Of a stretch of 7,777 nt of DNA, positions 1-5,884 are shown piece by piece. A program made the translations under genes and the position numbers. Each line of letters opens with the position of its first letter. Positions within the stretch are counted from its first letter, which is position 1. This DNA is from Betaproteobacteria bacterium (lineage in GTDB: Bacteria; Pseudomonadota; Gammaproteobacteria; Burkholderiales; Rhodocyclaceae), in NCBI GenBank assembly GCA_025997045.1, contig BNUB01000097.1, positions 1-7,777 of the forward strand, written 5' to 3'. Under the pieces are notes generated by a model. It worked only from the letters and a program-made list of their open reading frames with translations. It was not told the origin of the DNA and did no database searches.

Positions 1-214
1 GCCCCCCCCCTGGGTGGGGTTTGTTTAGATACTTTCTATTGGCCCAGTATTTCCCGCTACCCCGGTGTTTCGCCCCCCCGCCGCGTTTGTGGTGTTCTCC
101 CCTGTGATTTATCGCGCTTGCTTATACCCCCATGTCCACCCCTTACTGTCTCGTTCTTGGGCGCGCCCCCCTCAAGTCAACCCCCTCTCCCCCCCCCCCC
201 CCCCCCCCCCCCCC
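1..214. other. C-rich low-complexity sequence end with 26-nt poly-C tract, probable artefact
   Basis: This stretch is dominated by runs of C and T, with very little A. It opens with nine C after the first base and ends in an uninterrupted run of 26 C at 189-214. Good-quality coding sequence begins immediately afterwards. A frame starting at GTG 65 stays open through it into the WG gene, but its translation is mostly proline and arginine-rich nonsense with no protein-like pattern. The texture fits the tail of a low-quality read: in two-colour sequencing chemistry lost signal is called G, which reads as C on the opposite strand. A real phase-variable poly-C tract is possible but less likely, because the flanking 188 bases are also degraded. 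I see no gene here. Confidence 0.7.
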
Positions 215-1063
215 GCATTAGCAATTCCTGTTATTCTTAATAACACCGCCGTCCTTGTCGACGAAAACGGCAAACTGCTGATCCCTGTTGAGAGTGAATA
301 TCAACCCAGAATTGCCGGTGATTATCAAAACACCGTTTGGGCGGTAAAGAACAACGCTTGGTACCTTATCAGCAAAGACGCCAGTAAAGTAATTAAAGCT
401 GATTTCTCCGGTGAGCCGCTTGGGGATTTGATTCCGGGCTTTTCCTGGTTTTTGAATGGCGAGAAATACGGAATTGTTGATGCTCAAGGCAATATTGTGC
501 AGCCTCCTCAATACGATGAAATTTATTCGGGGGGTGACGAAGAATTTATTGTCTATACCATCAACGAAAAATTTGGCATCCTGAATGCACAAGGTGAGCT
601 TGTAACTCAGGCGCTCTACGACGAAGTAGATTTGGGCAGCCTGGCGAGAAACGCGGGGCTGATTGTAGGTAAACGCGGTAACGAAAGCTGGGTGATCAAC
701 ACCAAAACCAAAGCCCAGACCAAAGTGCCCTATGCTGATTTGAAGGGGGTCGAAAACGGCTATATAAAAATATCGACCCCCGATGGCAAATGGGGCTTTG
801 CTGATCTGGAAGGCAAGGAAGTGATCGCCCCGCAATGGCCGACGCTGAAAGTCAACCCGGCGCTGAATGTCGTCTTCGCCTATGAACAGTGGCAAAACGA
901 CGGCGGTGACACCTTCCCCGTCCTGCGTGCCGCTTATACCCTGACCGGCAAACCCGTGTTCAGCGTCAAGAGCATCGAGTGTGGCGCGGAGCAATTGCTC
1001 GATAGCCAGGGCAAAGTCGTCTGGCCGCAGGACGCCACGCCGTTCTGCCCCAAGGAAGAGTAA
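215..1063 (+). CDS. WG-repeat protein, 5' end missing
   Basis: The reliable reading frame starts right after the poly-C tract and ends at TAA 1061-1063, giving about 282 residues. It carries some five or six degenerate WG (WG_beta_rep) repeats, seen as units such as KYGIVDAQGNIV, KFGILNAQGELV and KWGFADLEGKEV, followed by a (P)QYDEI-type turn. WG repeats are thought to form beta-rich repeat folds; no enzymatic role is established. The first residues, ALA-IPV, resemble the end of a Sec signal peptide (AxA), so perhaps only about 20 codons are lost upstream, as in the second WG gene at 5885. That is inference. Two cysteines near the C-terminus (codons at 980 and 1046) could form a disulfide in an exported protein. 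A GTG at 65 is in frame, but the intervening sequence is not credible coding DNA. A long antisense frame over the same region is a shadow. Confidence 0.8.
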   Translation, partial: ALAIPVILNNTAVLVDENGKLLIPVESEYQPRIAGDYQNTVWAVKNNAWYLISKDASKVIKADFSGEPLGDLIPGFSWFLNGEKYGIVDAQGNIVQPPQYDEIYSGGDEEFIVYTINEKFGILNAQGELVTQALYDEVDLGSLARNAGLIVGKRGNESWVINTKTKAQTKVPYADLKGVENGYIKISTPDGKWGFADLEGKEVIAPQWPTLKVNPALNVVFAYEQWQNDGGDTFPVLRAAYTLTGKPVFSVKSIECGAEQLLDSQGKVVWPQDATPFCPKEE

Positions 1064-1074
1064 CAAGTGCCTCT

Positions 1075-1091
1075 CCCCGGCCTGGACGGGG
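1075..1091 (+). terminator. GC-rich hairpin after the first WG gene, weak terminator candidate
   Basis: CCCCG at 1075-1079 pairs with CGGGG at 1087-1091 around a seven-base loop, and T1074-A1092 adds one pair. It sits 11 bases after the stop codon and is followed only by ATTTCC, so the T-tract is poor. It may attenuate rather than stop transcription into the next gene. Confidence 0.4.
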
Positions 1092-1119
1092 ATTTCCTAC
1101 CCTCAGTGGTTTAATTTAT

Positions 1120-1129
1120 AAAGGTGATC
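1120..1129 (+). promoter_or_regulatory. Strong Shine-Dalgarno deciding the start at ATG 1133
   Basis: AAAGGTGATC closely matches the 16S 3' end complement (AAGGAGGTGATC lacking the central AGG). The alternative GTG 1124 lies inside this element, so it cannot use it; ATG 1133 is at the expected distance. Confidence 0.6.
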
Positions 1130-1132
1130 ATC

Positions 1133-1555
1133 ATGACTGAACAAGCAACAAAAACCGACTGGAACAACGACCCGGATTTAAGCGACACGTGGAAATTCAG
1201 GTTCGCGTTTTTCGACAAATACGGAACGCCCAGCCTGTTTTCGGCCAAGCACCCGGCATGGGAAGCGCTGAAAACATTTCCATGGGAGGATAAACTGAAG
1301 ATCAACGCCAATATCTGGGCGTTCTTCTTCAGTTTTATCTACCTTGCCATCCTGGGGCTGATTCCGCAGGCAGTTCTGCTGTTCGGGGTAATCGTTGCGC
1401 TTGGGATTGTCTCCGCAGTGCTGCCGGAAAACGTGGTCATCGAGGCCTTCTTTAATTTTGTTGGCTTTGTTCTTGCCGCGTATACCGCAAGAATGACAAA
1501 CATCTGGTATTATCGGAAAAGGGTACAGGGCATTTCTGAGTGGACGCTCAAATAA
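1133..1555 (+). CDS. DUF2628-family small inner-membrane protein
   Basis: This is a 140-residue protein. The soluble N-terminus has the pattern DLSDTWKFRFAFFDKYGTP (about residues 15-33), followed by an amphipathic stretch ending PWEDKLKIN. Then come two or three membrane segments at about 61-77, 80-97 and 103-120, and a basic tail with NIWYYRKRV. The aromatic WAFFFSFIYLAILGL segment followed by the N-x-W-Y-Y end is what I associate with DUF2628 proteins, found in many proteobacteria with no known function. The GTG at 1124 would add three residues, but ATG 1133 is preferred: AAAGGTGATC at 1120-1129 is a strong Shine-Dalgarno sequence, ending about 8 bases upstream, and would be consumed by the earlier start. 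The gene lies 69 bp after the WG gene and 52 bp before the next gene on the same strand. Confidence 0.82.
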   Translation: MTEQATKTDWNNDPDLSDTWKFRFAFFDKYGTPSLFSAKHPAWEALKTFPWEDKLKINANIWAFFFSFIYLAILGLIPQAVLLFGVIVALGIVSAVLPENVVIEAFFNFVGFVLAAYTARMTNIWYYRKRVQGISEWTLK

Positions 1556-1607
1556 CAGCGCTGCCTCGGCACAACTCCATCGCAACCCACTTCAAAGGAA
1601 GCACGAC

Positions 1608-2057
1608 ATGAACACCAAAAAATCCCTTCTCGTTGCCATGATGCTGACGGCGGCAACCAGCATGGCGCAGGCAGCAAGCACTGAGTCTCCGCAAGACACC
1701 CTGGCAAAGATCTTTGCCTGTGAGCCGATTGCGGAGACCCTCAAACCGGCAGAGGTGGAAAAACTTATCCAGAGCGTTGGTGCGCAAACGACGATGCGCT
1801 CTGGCATTCTCGGTGATTACACACTGCCAACACCACTTAAATTTTCAGGCTTGAACGCGACGGGCATCTTTGCGTCTTTTGGGGAGAAGCCCTTTTATAT
1901 CGCCATCGTCAAAGGCGGCGATTTCCAATCCTACATCAAAGCCCAGAAACTGCAAAGCGACAAAGATGGCGAGGAATGGGTGCGCGTGACGGGTAAGCGC
2001 AAAGTTATCGTCAAGGGTGACGATGAAGAGTTCGGGGTGGGGTGCTACATTCAGTAG
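1608..2057 (+). CDS. Small secreted/periplasmic protein of unknown function
   Basis: This is a 149-residue protein that I do not recognise. The N-terminus is a textbook Sec signal peptide: MNTKK basic region, a hydrophobic LLVAMMLTAATSM core and an AQA cleavage site after residue 22, leaving about 127 mature residues. The mature protein has exactly two cysteines, C38 and C146, near its two ends. They would be well placed for a disulfide bond joining the termini in the periplasm. The middle (LPTPLKFSGLNATGIFASFGEKP) and the C-terminal half, rich in K, V and G (VTGKRKVIVKG), look like a compact alpha/beta fold. The ribosome binding site is AAAGGAA at 1594-1600, seven bases before ATG. It lies between two membrane protein genes on the same strand and probably belongs to the same transcript. 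Confidence 0.82.
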   Translation: MNTKKSLLVAMMLTAATSMAQAASTESPQDTLAKIFACEPIAETLKPAEVEKLIQSVGAQTTMRSGILGDYTLPTPLKFSGLNATGIFASFGEKPFYIAIVKGGDFQSYIKAQKLQSDKDGEEWVRVTGKRKVIVKGDDEEFGVGCYIQ

Positions 2058-2064
2058 TCATCGT

Positions 2065-2097
2065 AACCCCCGTCAGGCGCCACGCAAGGCGGGGGTT
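2065..2097 (+). terminator. Hairpin after the secreted protein gene, partial terminator candidate
   Basis: AACCCCCG at 2065-2072 is the exact reverse complement of CGGGGGTT at 2090-2097, with a 17-base loop, 7 bases after the TAG stop. No T-run follows on the plus strand (GCTCGACTG), so it is a poor intrinsic terminator. It could instead protect the upstream mRNA 3' end or reduce downstream expression. Confidence 0.4.
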
Positions 2098-2128
2098 GCT
2101 CGACTGATCAATCACGGGGAAAAATAAA

Positions 2129-2968
2129 ATGGGAAATCTGCTTGGCGTTTATCCGGCCCGGAAGGGCGTACTGATCGGTATGGTGATATGTGGCACCGTG
2201 ATCGCCTTGATCGGACTGCTGATCCTGGCATTTGCATGGCAAGTCGCTTCCGGCGCGATCAGCTATCGGGGAAGCGGGAATCCGCTTGTGCTGCTTGGCA
2301 GCATTGGCGGGGTGGTGCTTCTGGGTGGGGTGGTATTTGTGTACCTGCCGATTGCACACAAGCCCAGGTATTATTTTGAGCTTCATGATGACGGCATTGT
2401 GGTCAAGCGGAATAAAGGCGGAGATGTGAGTTTACGGTTCGCGGAAATCGAAGATGTATTGCATTATGGTGCAATGTTTACTTCTGATGAAGGATTCAGA
2501 ACCAGTCACCTCTCTTTCCGTAAAAATTCTGCCAGCGAATGGTTCACCATCAGCCCCCAGTATGTCGATCATTTTGACTTGATGAATCGGTTCGGCGAAT
2601 TACACATCGAGCAAAGGGGTGGCGTGCTGTTTGATGGATGGGAGAAAACGGGTGCCCCCATTGCAATTCAATACGTCAGTGTACCCGCTTTGGTCAAGAA
2701 AGAATTGTGGGCGCCAACTCTGGCGTCTTATCTGGCATCCTACGCCACCGCCAAAACGCTGCAACTGGCGCGCGACCATATCCAGATTGAGGGCAAGCGT
2801 ATCGACTTTGACCGTGATGACAAGGTGGAAGTCGGCGGGGCATTGACGGACAAAATTTATCTCAAAGACAGCAAAGGTGAAGAGAAATTCTCGATTCACT
2901 ACGGTGCGGTGCTGTCTGCGGATGTTTTTGTTGCGCTGTTGTCGAGTCGCTTGGAAGACGCGGCTTGA
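2129..2968 (+). CDS. Two-helix membrane protein with soluble C-terminal domain, unknown function
   Basis: This is a 279-residue protein. Two membrane helices lie near the N-terminus, at about residues 13-36 and 52-74, joined by a short polar loop (YRGSGN). Roughly 200 soluble residues follow. The segment starting around residue 80 (RYYFELHDDGIVVKR...VSLRFAEIEDV) has the strand pattern typical of bacterial PH-like domains fused to membrane helices, where a two-strand 'ELxDDGI' unit is followed by a 'xFxEIxDV' strand. DUF6585-type proteins are a possible relative. This is pattern resemblance only, not a family assignment. A second similar stretch (DHIQIEGKRIDFDRDDKVEV) occurs near residues 215-235. 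The start is ATG 2129 with GGGGA at 2116-2120 upstream. It ends 19 bp before the Sel1 gene, so the two are almost certainly co-transcribed. Confidence 0.8.
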   Translation: MGNLLGVYPARKGVLIGMVICGTVIALIGLLILAFAWQVASGAISYRGSGNPLVLLGSIGGVVLLGGVVFVYLPIAHKPRYYFELHDDGIVVKRNKGGDVSLRFAEIEDVLHYGAMFTSDEGFRTSHLSFRKNSASEWFTISPQYVDHFDLMNRFGELHIEQRGGVLFDGWEKTGAPIAIQYVSVPALVKKELWAPTLASYLASYATAKTLQLARDHIQIEGKRIDFDRDDKVEVGGALTDKIYLKDSKGEEKFSIHYGAVLSADVFVALLSSRLEDAA

Positions 2969-2987
2969 TGCCTGAAGGAACCCGTAC

Positions 2988-5027
2988 ATGAAGCTGCTGA
3001 AAAAACTGCTGCGCTATTTTCAAGCCGCTCCGTCATCCGATAGTGCCGCAAGCGAAGCCGCAATCCGCATTTTGCCTGCGCCGCTTCCGGCGCTCTCCCC
3101 GCTGGAAGCGGCGCGCATGGATGTGGAATTCTGGTTTGCGCGGGGAGAACTGGGTGAGGAACGCGACGATTATCAGGAAGCCGAGTGCAGCTACAAAAAA
3201 GCGGCGGAACAGGGGCATGGGCTGGCGCAGGCTACGCTGGGGCGCATGTATCTGACAGAAGGGTGGCTGGATTTTCAGGCCCGCAAGTATCCCGATGCTG
3301 AATATGACTGGAACGCCGAAGCCTTGCAATGGGTACAAAAAGCCGTCGCGCAAAATGTGGCAAAAGGCCAGAACACGATGGGCTGGATGTATGAAACCGG
3401 CACTGGCGTTGCACAAGACCTTGAAGAAGCCGTGCGCTGGTATCAAAAATCCGCTGATCAGGGATTTGCCCAGGCACAGCACAATCTGGGTGTGGTATAT
3501 GCGGAAGGTCGCGGCGTAGTGCAGGATCTGGATGTGTCATTCAGTTGGTATGGCAAGGCAGCGGAACAGGGCTTTGCCGATTCGCAACTTGATCTGGCGA
3601 TGATGTATGACGGAATTATCAATCAGCCGCATAATCGTCCAAAAGATGCAGAAAAAGCGCTGTATTGGTATAAAAAAGCCGCCGCTCAGGGGCACCCGCA
3701 GGCATTACACAATCTTGGCGTCGCTTACCGGGATGGCGATGGTGTGGCACAAAATGATGCTGAAGCCTTCAAACTCTTCCAGCAAGCCGCAAACCTGGGC
3801 TATACGTGGGCAATGTGGGATTTGTCCCTGTTCTACCAGAACGGTACAGGTGTGGCGCAAAACGACGAAGATGCGTTCAAGTGGTGCAAAAAAGCGGCAG
3901 AGGATGGCCTTCTGAACGCAATAGACGAGCTTGGCCAGATGTACTCGGAAGGCAGAGGCATTGCGCAAGATGAAAAAGAGGCCGTGCGCTGGTTCGCTGC
4001 CGCCGCCGAAGAAGGCTATGCCAATGCACAGACAAATCTCGGTTTGGCCTACCGGAATGGGCGCGGCGTACCCCAAGACGAGGGAAAAGCACTCGAATAT
4101 TATCTTTTGGCGGCAGAGCAGGGGGCTGAAGAGGCGCAATATAATCTCGGTATCATGTATGCCAACGGCTATGGTGTCGAACAGGATGATACAAAAGCTG
4201 TGCGCTGGTATGAAGAAGCCGCTGGCCAGGGATTTGCTGATGCCCTGTTTAACCTGGGCGTCGCCTACGAAAAAGGCCGGGGCGTCGAGCAGGATCGGGA
4301 TAAAGCGGTTGCATTCTATCTGGCCGCAGCAGAAAAAGGCGACGCTTTAGCGCAGAATAATCTGGCTTATGCTTATGAACTCGGCTTGGGCGTGGCAGAA
4401 GATTTACAGGAAGCGTTCAAGTGGTATTCGAAATCCGCGCAACAGGGGGTTGATGCGGCGCAATTCAACCTGGCTGTTCTGTACAAACAGGGGCGGGGAG
4501 TGCGTCAGAATTTCAAAGAAGCGGCTAAATGGTATTTGGCGGCAGCGGAACAAGGCAATGCAGCCGCCCAAGCCGATCTCTCGTTAATGTATGAAGAAGG
4601 CGAGGGCGTCCGCAAAGACGAGAAAGCAGCGTTCGAGTGGCGGCAAAAAGCAACCGGGCAAGGCAATACCATTGCCCAGCACAATCTTGCAGCGGCCTAC
4701 ATGTATGGCATGGGTACGCGCCAGAATGCACAGTTGGCGGCGAACTGGTACAGGAAGGCGGCAGAACAGGGTTTTCCAGAATCGCAGGATACTTTGGCGC
4801 GCTTGTATCTTGATGGCAGCGTACTTAAAAAACACAAAATCACCGCTTACGCCTGGGGCGTGCTCGCTATCAGGGGATTTGAGGAGGGAGACAATTATCA
4901 GGCTGCCCAGGCGCTACGCGATCTGATGACGCCGCTGATTACGCAGCAGTTGACAGCCCAGGAGATTAAACAGGCCGAGGCGCTGGCGGAAGCCTGGAAA
5001 TTGGGCGAATCCATCCCGGAAATTTAA
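2988..5027 (+). CDS. Sel1-repeat (SLR, TPR-like) protein, about 15 tandem repeats
   Basis: This 679-residue protein consists almost entirely of Sel1-like repeats, each about 36 residues and following the pattern A-x-x-W-Y-x-x-A-A-x-Q-G-x-x-x-A-Q-x-N-L-G. From about residue 145 to 617 thirteen units run almost without interruption. Two degenerate units precede them (from about residue 62), and one carries an insertion (IINQPHNRP). Sel1 repeats form alpha-alpha solenoids that act as protein-interaction scaffolds; proteobacterial examples include host-interaction and secretion-linked factors. The N-terminus (MKLLKKLLRYFQAAP) is a short amphipathic basic helix, not a convincing signal peptide, followed by a Pro/Ala linker. 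A cytoplasmic or membrane-peripheral location is therefore most likely. The final 60 residues (AYAWGVLAIRGFEEG onward) form a helical cap. Ribosome binding site GAAGGAA at 2974-2980 precedes ATG by seven bases. The partner is unknown. Confidence 0.92.
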   Translation: MKLLKKLLRYFQAAPSSDSAASEAAIRILPAPLPALSPLEAARMDVEFWFARGELGEERDDYQEAECSYKKAAEQGHGLAQATLGRMYLTEGWLDFQARKYPDAEYDWNAEALQWVQKAVAQNVAKGQNTMGWMYETGTGVAQDLEEAVRWYQKSADQGFAQAQHNLGVVYAEGRGVVQDLDVSFSWYGKAAEQGFADSQLDLAMMYDGIINQPHNRPKDAEKALYWYKKAAAQGHPQALHNLGVAYRDGDGVAQNDAEAFKLFQQAANLGYTWAMWDLSLFYQNGTGVAQNDEDAFKWCKKAAEDGLLNAIDELGQMYSEGRGIAQDEKEAVRWFAAAAEEGYANAQTNLGLAYRNGRGVPQDEGKALEYYLLAAEQGAEEAQYNLGIMYANGYGVEQDDTKAVRWYEEAAGQGFADALFNLGVAYEKGRGVEQDRDKAVAFYLAAAEKGDALAQNNLAYAYELGLGVAEDLQEAFKWYSKSAQQGVDAAQFNLAVLYKQGRGVRQNFKEAAKWYLAAAEQGNAAAQADLSLMYEEGEGVRKDEKAAFEWRQKATGQGNTIAQHNLAAAYMYGMGTRQNAQLAANWYRKAAEQGFPESQDTLARLYLDGSVLKKHKITAYAWGVLAIRGFEEGDNYQAAQALRDLMTPLITQQLTAQEIKQAEALAEAWKLGESIPEI

Positions 5028-5053
5028 GCTGCTCAGAAACTTGAAAGAATGAG

Positions 5054-5179
5054 ATGAAAAATAAACCGCTGATCTCTCTGACAGTATTTTCCCTGCTCGG
5101 GTGTTTCTTTGCGCACTGGACGGAAGAGGTCGATGGCTGGTGGCATGAGTGGAGTGGACTGAGCGAAGACCCGGCATGA
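5054..5179 (+). CDS. 41-residue small membrane or lipoprotein-like ORF
   Basis: ATG 5054 to TGA 5177-5179 encodes 41 residues. The N-terminus is MKNK followed by a hydrophobic stretch PLISLTVFSLLGCFFAHW, then an acidic, tryptophan-rich tail (TEEVDGWWHEWSGLSEDPA). LLGC at residues 14-17 resembles a lipobox, which would give a 25-residue mature lipopeptide. Equally it may be a single-pass small membrane protein. It starts 26 bp after the Sel1 stop, and a purine-rich GAAAGAATGAG segment (5043-5053) lies upstream, a weak ribosome binding site. It finishes exactly inside the hairpin that closes the plus-strand group, as a last operon gene would. The length, basic-hydrophobic start and position favour a real gene, but conservation is untested. 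Confidence 0.5.
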   Translation: MKNKPLISLTVFSLLGCFFAHWTEEVDGWWHEWSGLSEDPA

Positions 5180-5194
5180 CACCGGGCCTTTCGC
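5163..5194. terminator. Hairpin between convergent genes, possible bidirectional terminator
   Basis: GCGAA at 5163-5167 pairs with TTCGC at 5190-5194, and CCCGG at 5170-5174 pairs with CCGGG at 5182-5186, around a seven-base loop with a small internal bulge. It overlaps the end of the 41-residue ORF and lies 11 bases beyond the stop of the minus-strand gene, so it can serve both directions. Neither side has a long U-tract. Confidence 0.5.
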
Positions 5195-5204
5195 GTCACA
5201 TGAG

Positions 5205-5708
5205 TCAGAGTCCGGATTCCAGTTCCTTCTGGATGGCGCTGGCTCGTGGTTCAAGATCACCCGCATTGGTATAAGGGGTGAAGTTGAGTGTCAGCGTGCC
5301 ATTTTTGAAGCTGATGCCATTACCGTAGGCGCTGCTCGGTGCGGTGGCGGCATCATAGTGGATGGCAATTTTTTTGAGCTTGGCTTTCACGGCCTGCTTG
5401 CCTATGTCGTCGGATGCTACCGCCGCCAGTGCGGTCTTGAGCGGGACGAAGTAAATATTGGTCCAGAAATCCTCATTGCCATAGGATTCAGATTGGCCGG
5501 GCAGGGCAATGCTCGCCCAGTTTACCTCGACCGGTACGGCAAAACCGGCGGCGGACTGGATGTCTTTCAACAAACCGGCATACGCTCCCTGCTCGTAAGC
5601 GGTAATGGCGCGACGCTCGGTCAGCGAGGGTTCCGCCATGGCTGAAGACACGATGCCGACACTGGCAACAAGGGTGACAAGCAGGGAACGGGCAAAATGC
5701 TTACGCAT
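5205..5708 (-). CDS. Secreted/periplasmic protein of unknown function
   Basis: This is a 167-residue protein read on the minus strand. A clear Sec signal peptide (MRKHFARS basic start, hydrophobic LLVTLVASVGIVSS, AMA cleavage before EPSL at about residue 25) leaves about 142 mature residues with no cysteine. The mature part has an N-terminal helix with GAYAGLLKDIQSAAG, then VPVEVNWASIAL, a central helix (PLKTALAAVASDDIGKQAVKAKLKKI), two strands (IAIHYD, GTLTLNFTPYTN) and a final helix ending IQKELESGL. I recognise the layout as that of a small exported alpha/beta protein but cannot name a function. TTG 5711 would add one residue; ATG 5708 is preferred because AGGAG at 5719-5715 sits six bases away. 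It is transcribed towards the Sel1 group and divergently from the long WG gene. Confidence 0.82.
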   Translation of the reverse strand: MRKHFARSLLVTLVASVGIVSSAMAEPSLTERRAITAYEQGAYAGLLKDIQSAAGFAVPVEVNWASIALPGQSESYGNEDFWTNIYFVPLKTALAAVASDDIGKQAVKAKLKKIAIHYDAATAPSSAYGNGISFKNGTLTLNFTPYTNAGDLEPRASAIQKELESGL

Positions 5709-5758
5709 CAACTTCTCCTATGGAAAAAACGCCACGCGGCGCGAAATTTGCGGAACAA

Positions 5759-5789
5759 ATTATACCCGAACGGGCTGCGCCATTGTGAA
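5759..5789 (-). promoter_or_regulatory. Sigma70-like promoter for the 167-aa secreted protein gene
   Basis: On the minus strand a perfect TATAAT lies at 5764-5759. TTCACA at 5789-5784 (five of six matches to TTGACA) is 19 bases upstream, slightly longer than ideal. Transcription would begin near 5752, giving a leader of about 44 bases before ATG 5708. Confidence 0.6.
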
Positions 5790-5810
5790 AATAATGATGC
5801 CGGGTGTATA
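5761..5810. repeat. Imperfect inverted repeat joining the two divergent -10 regions, operator candidate
   Basis: TATACCCG at 5761-5768 is mirrored by CGGGTGTATA at 5801-5810, its reverse complement with two extra bases. Each arm overlaps the TATAAT of one of the two divergent promoters. A further CGGG at 5771-5774 makes CCCGAACGGG, a small internal inverted repeat, with CGGG recurring 30 bases later. The symmetry could be a regulator-binding site or merely reflect two similar -10 regions. Confidence 0.35.
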
Positions 5811-5812
5811 AT
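5783..5812 (+). promoter_or_regulatory. Sigma70-like promoter for the long WG-repeat gene
   Basis: A perfect TATAAT lies at 5807-5812, with TTGTGA at 5783-5788 (four of six to TTGACA) and an 18-base spacer. Transcription would start near 5819, leaving about 66 leader bases before GTG 5885. The -35 element overlaps that of the divergent promoter on the other strand. Confidence 0.65.
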
Positions 5813-5868
5813 TTGGCCATGTTCCAGGCGACAATCTGCGGATTGTCGATGCAGTCCACAACACCCTC

Positions 5869-5874
5869 AAAGGA
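5869..5874 (+). promoter_or_regulatory. Ribosome binding site supporting the GTG start of the long WG gene
   Basis: AAAGGA ends ten bases before GTG 5885. Neither upstream in-frame ATG has a comparable element, and only the GTG start places the hydrophobic signal peptide at the protein's N-terminus. Confidence 0.55.
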
Positions 5875-5884
5875 AAGCCAAGCC

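Noticed and set aside
65..214. N-terminal extension of the first WG protein from GTG 65
   Set aside because: The encoded residues are proline-rich nonsense from a C-rich degraded stretch, with no signal peptide and no ribosome binding site.
218..1066. 282-residue minus-strand open frame across the first WG gene
   Set aside because: It mirrors the WG gene almost end to end, has no ribosome binding site at its start, and its translation has no domain pattern. The plus strand encodes clear WG repeats.
1110..1115. TTTAAT as a -10 box for the DUF2628 gene
   Set aside because: Transcription would start at about 1122, inside the Shine-Dalgarno sequence, and no -35 box is visible upstream.
2988..5027. 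Tandem DNA repeats in the Sel1 gene as a recent repeat expansion or CRISPR-like array
   Set aside because: The periodicity is about 108 bases at the protein level only. The nucleotide units are strongly diverged and fully coding.
5819..5884. Alternative ATG starts at 5819 and 5849 for the long WG gene
   Set aside because: Both are in frame, but 5819 coincides with the predicted transcription start and neither has a Shine-Dalgarno. They would place up to 22 polar residues before the signal peptide.
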